This document shows, piece by piece, positions 62,662 to 64,000 of a DNA stretch of 64,000 nt. The position numbers were made by a program, and so were the translations under genes. Below the pieces are notes generated by a model that ran no database searches, was not told where the DNA came from, and saw nothing but the letters and a program-made list of their open reading frames with translations. This DNA comes from Thermosphaera aggregans DSM 11486 (GTDB lineage Archaea > Thermoproteota > Thermoprotei_A > Sulfolobales > Desulfurococcaceae). Positions within the stretch are counted from its first letter, which is position 1, and each line of letters begins with the position of its first letter. The stretch is from NCBI RefSeq assembly GCF_000092185.1, contig NC_014160.1, positions 124,001-188,000 of the forward strand, written 5' to 3'.

Positions 62662-64000
62662 TCTTCCCTATTTAAACTTAGAATTACGAGGGAAAACCCC
62701 GCCGTGCATAAGATTACGAGGAATGGTATTAGGGAGTTTGGAACCATGGTGGGATCGAATAAATAGGTCGGGCCGTATTCAACCGGCTCGCTCAGGGTAA
62801 ATACTAGAAAACTATATATGTAGGCGTGCAGGGTCATAATCTGGATGATGAGAGACTCCGTTATATAATCCATGGAGGAAGCATCGGTCAAGAATTCGGT
62901 CATGGTTATTGATGAAGGTATGACGAGACCAAGCTTATTCATCACGTAGATGCTGAGCGATTTCAAGGAGTTGAGGAGAAATTCTTTAATGCTTGGGCTC
63001 CCCAGCACTGGGAAGATTTCATTTTTGATTAAAGCCGGATTAGCGTATAATTGTTCAGCCATTTTCTCCAAGGCTTTCAAAGTGTAGATAAGGTCAAGGA
63101 AGGTGTTTCCCGTGGAAGGTATGGGTTCAAAACCGGATAGGTAAGACATTGCAGTATAGTACGAGATGCTTGTCGATAGAAGCTCCTGCATCCTAGTCAA
63201 GTAGGTATTAAGTAATGAAACCGCTATGCAATTACGCCTCTCGTAGACATTACTAGCGTTAACCCATGCTAGGCTTGTTTCGGCCCGGGCTATCGAGTAC
63301 GAGTAGTTCCCTATTTTATAAATCAGCTCTATGCTTTCATCAGCGGCTTTGACAGCTTCCTCGGATTCTTCTATTCTCTTCAAAGCATTCACATACAGGT
63401 CAATGATCAAAGGGTTGTAGCACGTTTCGAGCCGGCTCTGCTGCTCGATAAATAGCCTTGCTTCTCTCACCTTATTCCTAATGGCTGAGATATTGTTCTC
63501 AAACTCGGGAAGAGATGTATGGTAGGAGTAATTCAAAAGGCTGGAATATCCATAGTAATAAGCCTGAAAGGCGATTGACGAGGCGGTATAGTAATGCTTT
63601 ACCTCAGCATAATTCGTGGAGAGGTTTAATAGGTTCAGCGACTTTTCGAGGAAGGAATCCGTCCACATTGAATTATTCAACGATGCGATGATTTGATTAG
63701 TTTTGTTATAGAAATTCATCCAAACTTCTTTAAAGTATGAGCTTAGAGAAGGAGCATACAGGTATTCATAGTTCAGCTCAGGGAACAAACTTTTTTGAGA
63801 AAACTTCTCATAAGCTTGAAATACTGTCAGGACAGGTTGATAAATCTCGTCTGAAATGTTTGATGAAAATGGACCCGTAACAAGTTTTAGCCCATAGGAT
63901 TTAGCGGCTTCCACCTTCTGGGCAACACCACCCACCCTACCTACGATTCCGCCGGGACCGATTATTCCCGTAGCCGATTTTAACGAATCGAAAGATTCAT
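62658..64000 (-). CDS. Membrane-anchored Lon-like (S16) serine protease, 5' end outside window
   Basis: The frame runs off the window end. Its first visible residues, TGIIGPGGIVGRVGGVAQK near 63876-63977 (shortened: TGIIGPGGIVGRVGG), match the S16 core just before the catalytic lysine, expected in the VAQK segment; the catalytic serine would lie outside. This resembles COG1750, an archaeal predicted protease. About 370 further residues are helical with many asparagines (secreted, likely glycosylated), and one C-terminal transmembrane helix (LIPFLVILCTAGFSLVIL) anchors it. The protein is probably extracellular. Confidence 0.8.
   Translation of the reverse strand, partial: ESFDSLKSATGIIGPGGIVGRVGGVAQKVEAAKSYGLKLVTGPFSSNISDEIYQPVLTVFQAYEKFSQKSLFPELNYEYLYAPSLSSYFKEVWMNFYNKTNQIIASLNNSMWTDSFLEKSLNLLNLSTNYAEVKHYYTASSIAFQAYYYGYSSLLNYSYHTSLPEFENNISAIRNKVREARLFIEQQSRLETCYNPLIIDLYVNALKRIEESEEAVKAADESIELIYKIGNYSYSIARAETSLAWVNASNVYERRNCIAVSLLNTYLTRMQELLSTSISYYTAMSYLSGFEPIPSTGNTFLDLIYTLKALEKMAEQLYANPALIKNEIFPVLGSPSIKEFLLNSLKSLSIYVMNKLGLVIPSSITMTEFLTDASSMDYITESLIIQIMTLHAYIYSFLVFTLSEPVEYGPTYLFDPTMVPNSLIPFLVILCTAGFSLVILSLNRED

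Noticed and set aside
1-64000. CRISPR arrays, insertion sequences, tRNA and rRNA genes
   Set aside because: No repeat-spacer periodicity, transposase motif, terminal inverted repeats or cloverleaf structure noticed in the gaps between genes.

Overview
The window comes from a hyperthermophilic crenarchaeon, most likely of the Desulfurococcaceae (Thermosphaera- or Desulfurococcus-like; the genus is inferred, not shown). Supporting this are archaeal information-processing genes (TFB, TFE-beta, RpoK, S8e, S30e, SRP19, Gar1, Nop5/fibrillarin, GatDE, thermosome, RIO2, a RuvBL/TIP49 ATPase), a crenarchaeal CdvABC division cluster, a two-gene ADP-forming acyl-CoA synthetase, NucS, a family-4 uracil-DNA glycosylase, frequent TTG/GTG starts and TATA boxes close to start codons. 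No IS element, CRISPR array, tRNA or rRNA gene was seen. Genes are packed tightly, often with 4-bp overlaps or convergent stops only a few bases apart.

Layout. 1-6.5 kb: truncated PRPP synthetase, AmrS-type radical SAM enzyme, GPN-loop GTPase, ACD alpha and beta subunits, a coiled-coil protein and cis-prenyltransferase. 6.8-10.7 kb: S8e-SRP19, Gar1-TFB (a divergent TFB), a membrane-anchored transglutaminase-like protein and TFE-beta. 10.8-15.6 kb: a leftward block (Trm1, THEP1, HTH regulator, fibrillarin, Nop5) that faces the unlisted 51-codon S30e gene across a palindromic TATA box. 15.7-20.8 kb: NhaC antiporter and the GatDE amidotransferase. 20.9-24.9 kb: a probable C/D box sRNA, then a cluster of little-known genes around a PPP-family phosphatase. 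25-30 kb: thermosome, RpoK overlapping a site-2 protease, type IA topoisomerase. 30.4-33.2 kb: signal peptidase, zinc-ribbon and membrane proteins, enolase, and a small membrane protein.

33.2-37.8 kb holds a 415-bp gene-free region with a strong hairpin, then cdvA and cdvBC, each with its own promoter, followed by a PAC2-family protein and an Hsp20. 37.8-44 kb: RNase HII, DRG GTPase, GlmM-type mutase, a Trm112-like protein and several orphan genes. 44.2-50 kb: a second candidate C/D sRNA, TIP49, MfnA-like decarboxylase, RIO2, a DUF460 protein and SAM synthetase. 51-55.8 kb: NEMF/Rqc2 homologue, Sfm1-like SPOUT methyltransferase, NucS, a methyltransferase and an Sm-like protein. 55.8-64 kb: a tightly linked CBS-CBS-Mut7C-AMMECR1 run, NAD synthetase, a phosphoesterase, a GtrA-like protein, UDG4 and a membrane-anchored Lon-like protease cut by the window edge.

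The strongest themes are RNA modification and ribosome assembly (fibrillarin/Nop5, Gar1, Trm1, Trm112-like, RIO2, Sm-like, two sRNA candidates) and ESCRT-III-type division next to protein-quality-control genes. No single stretch is clearly a new defence or mobile system. The best leads for new biology are the orphan cluster at 20.9-24.5 kb, the CBS/Mut7C/AMMECR1 run, the rpoK/protease overlap, and the regulatory DNA at 15.4, 33.3 and 40.1 kb.
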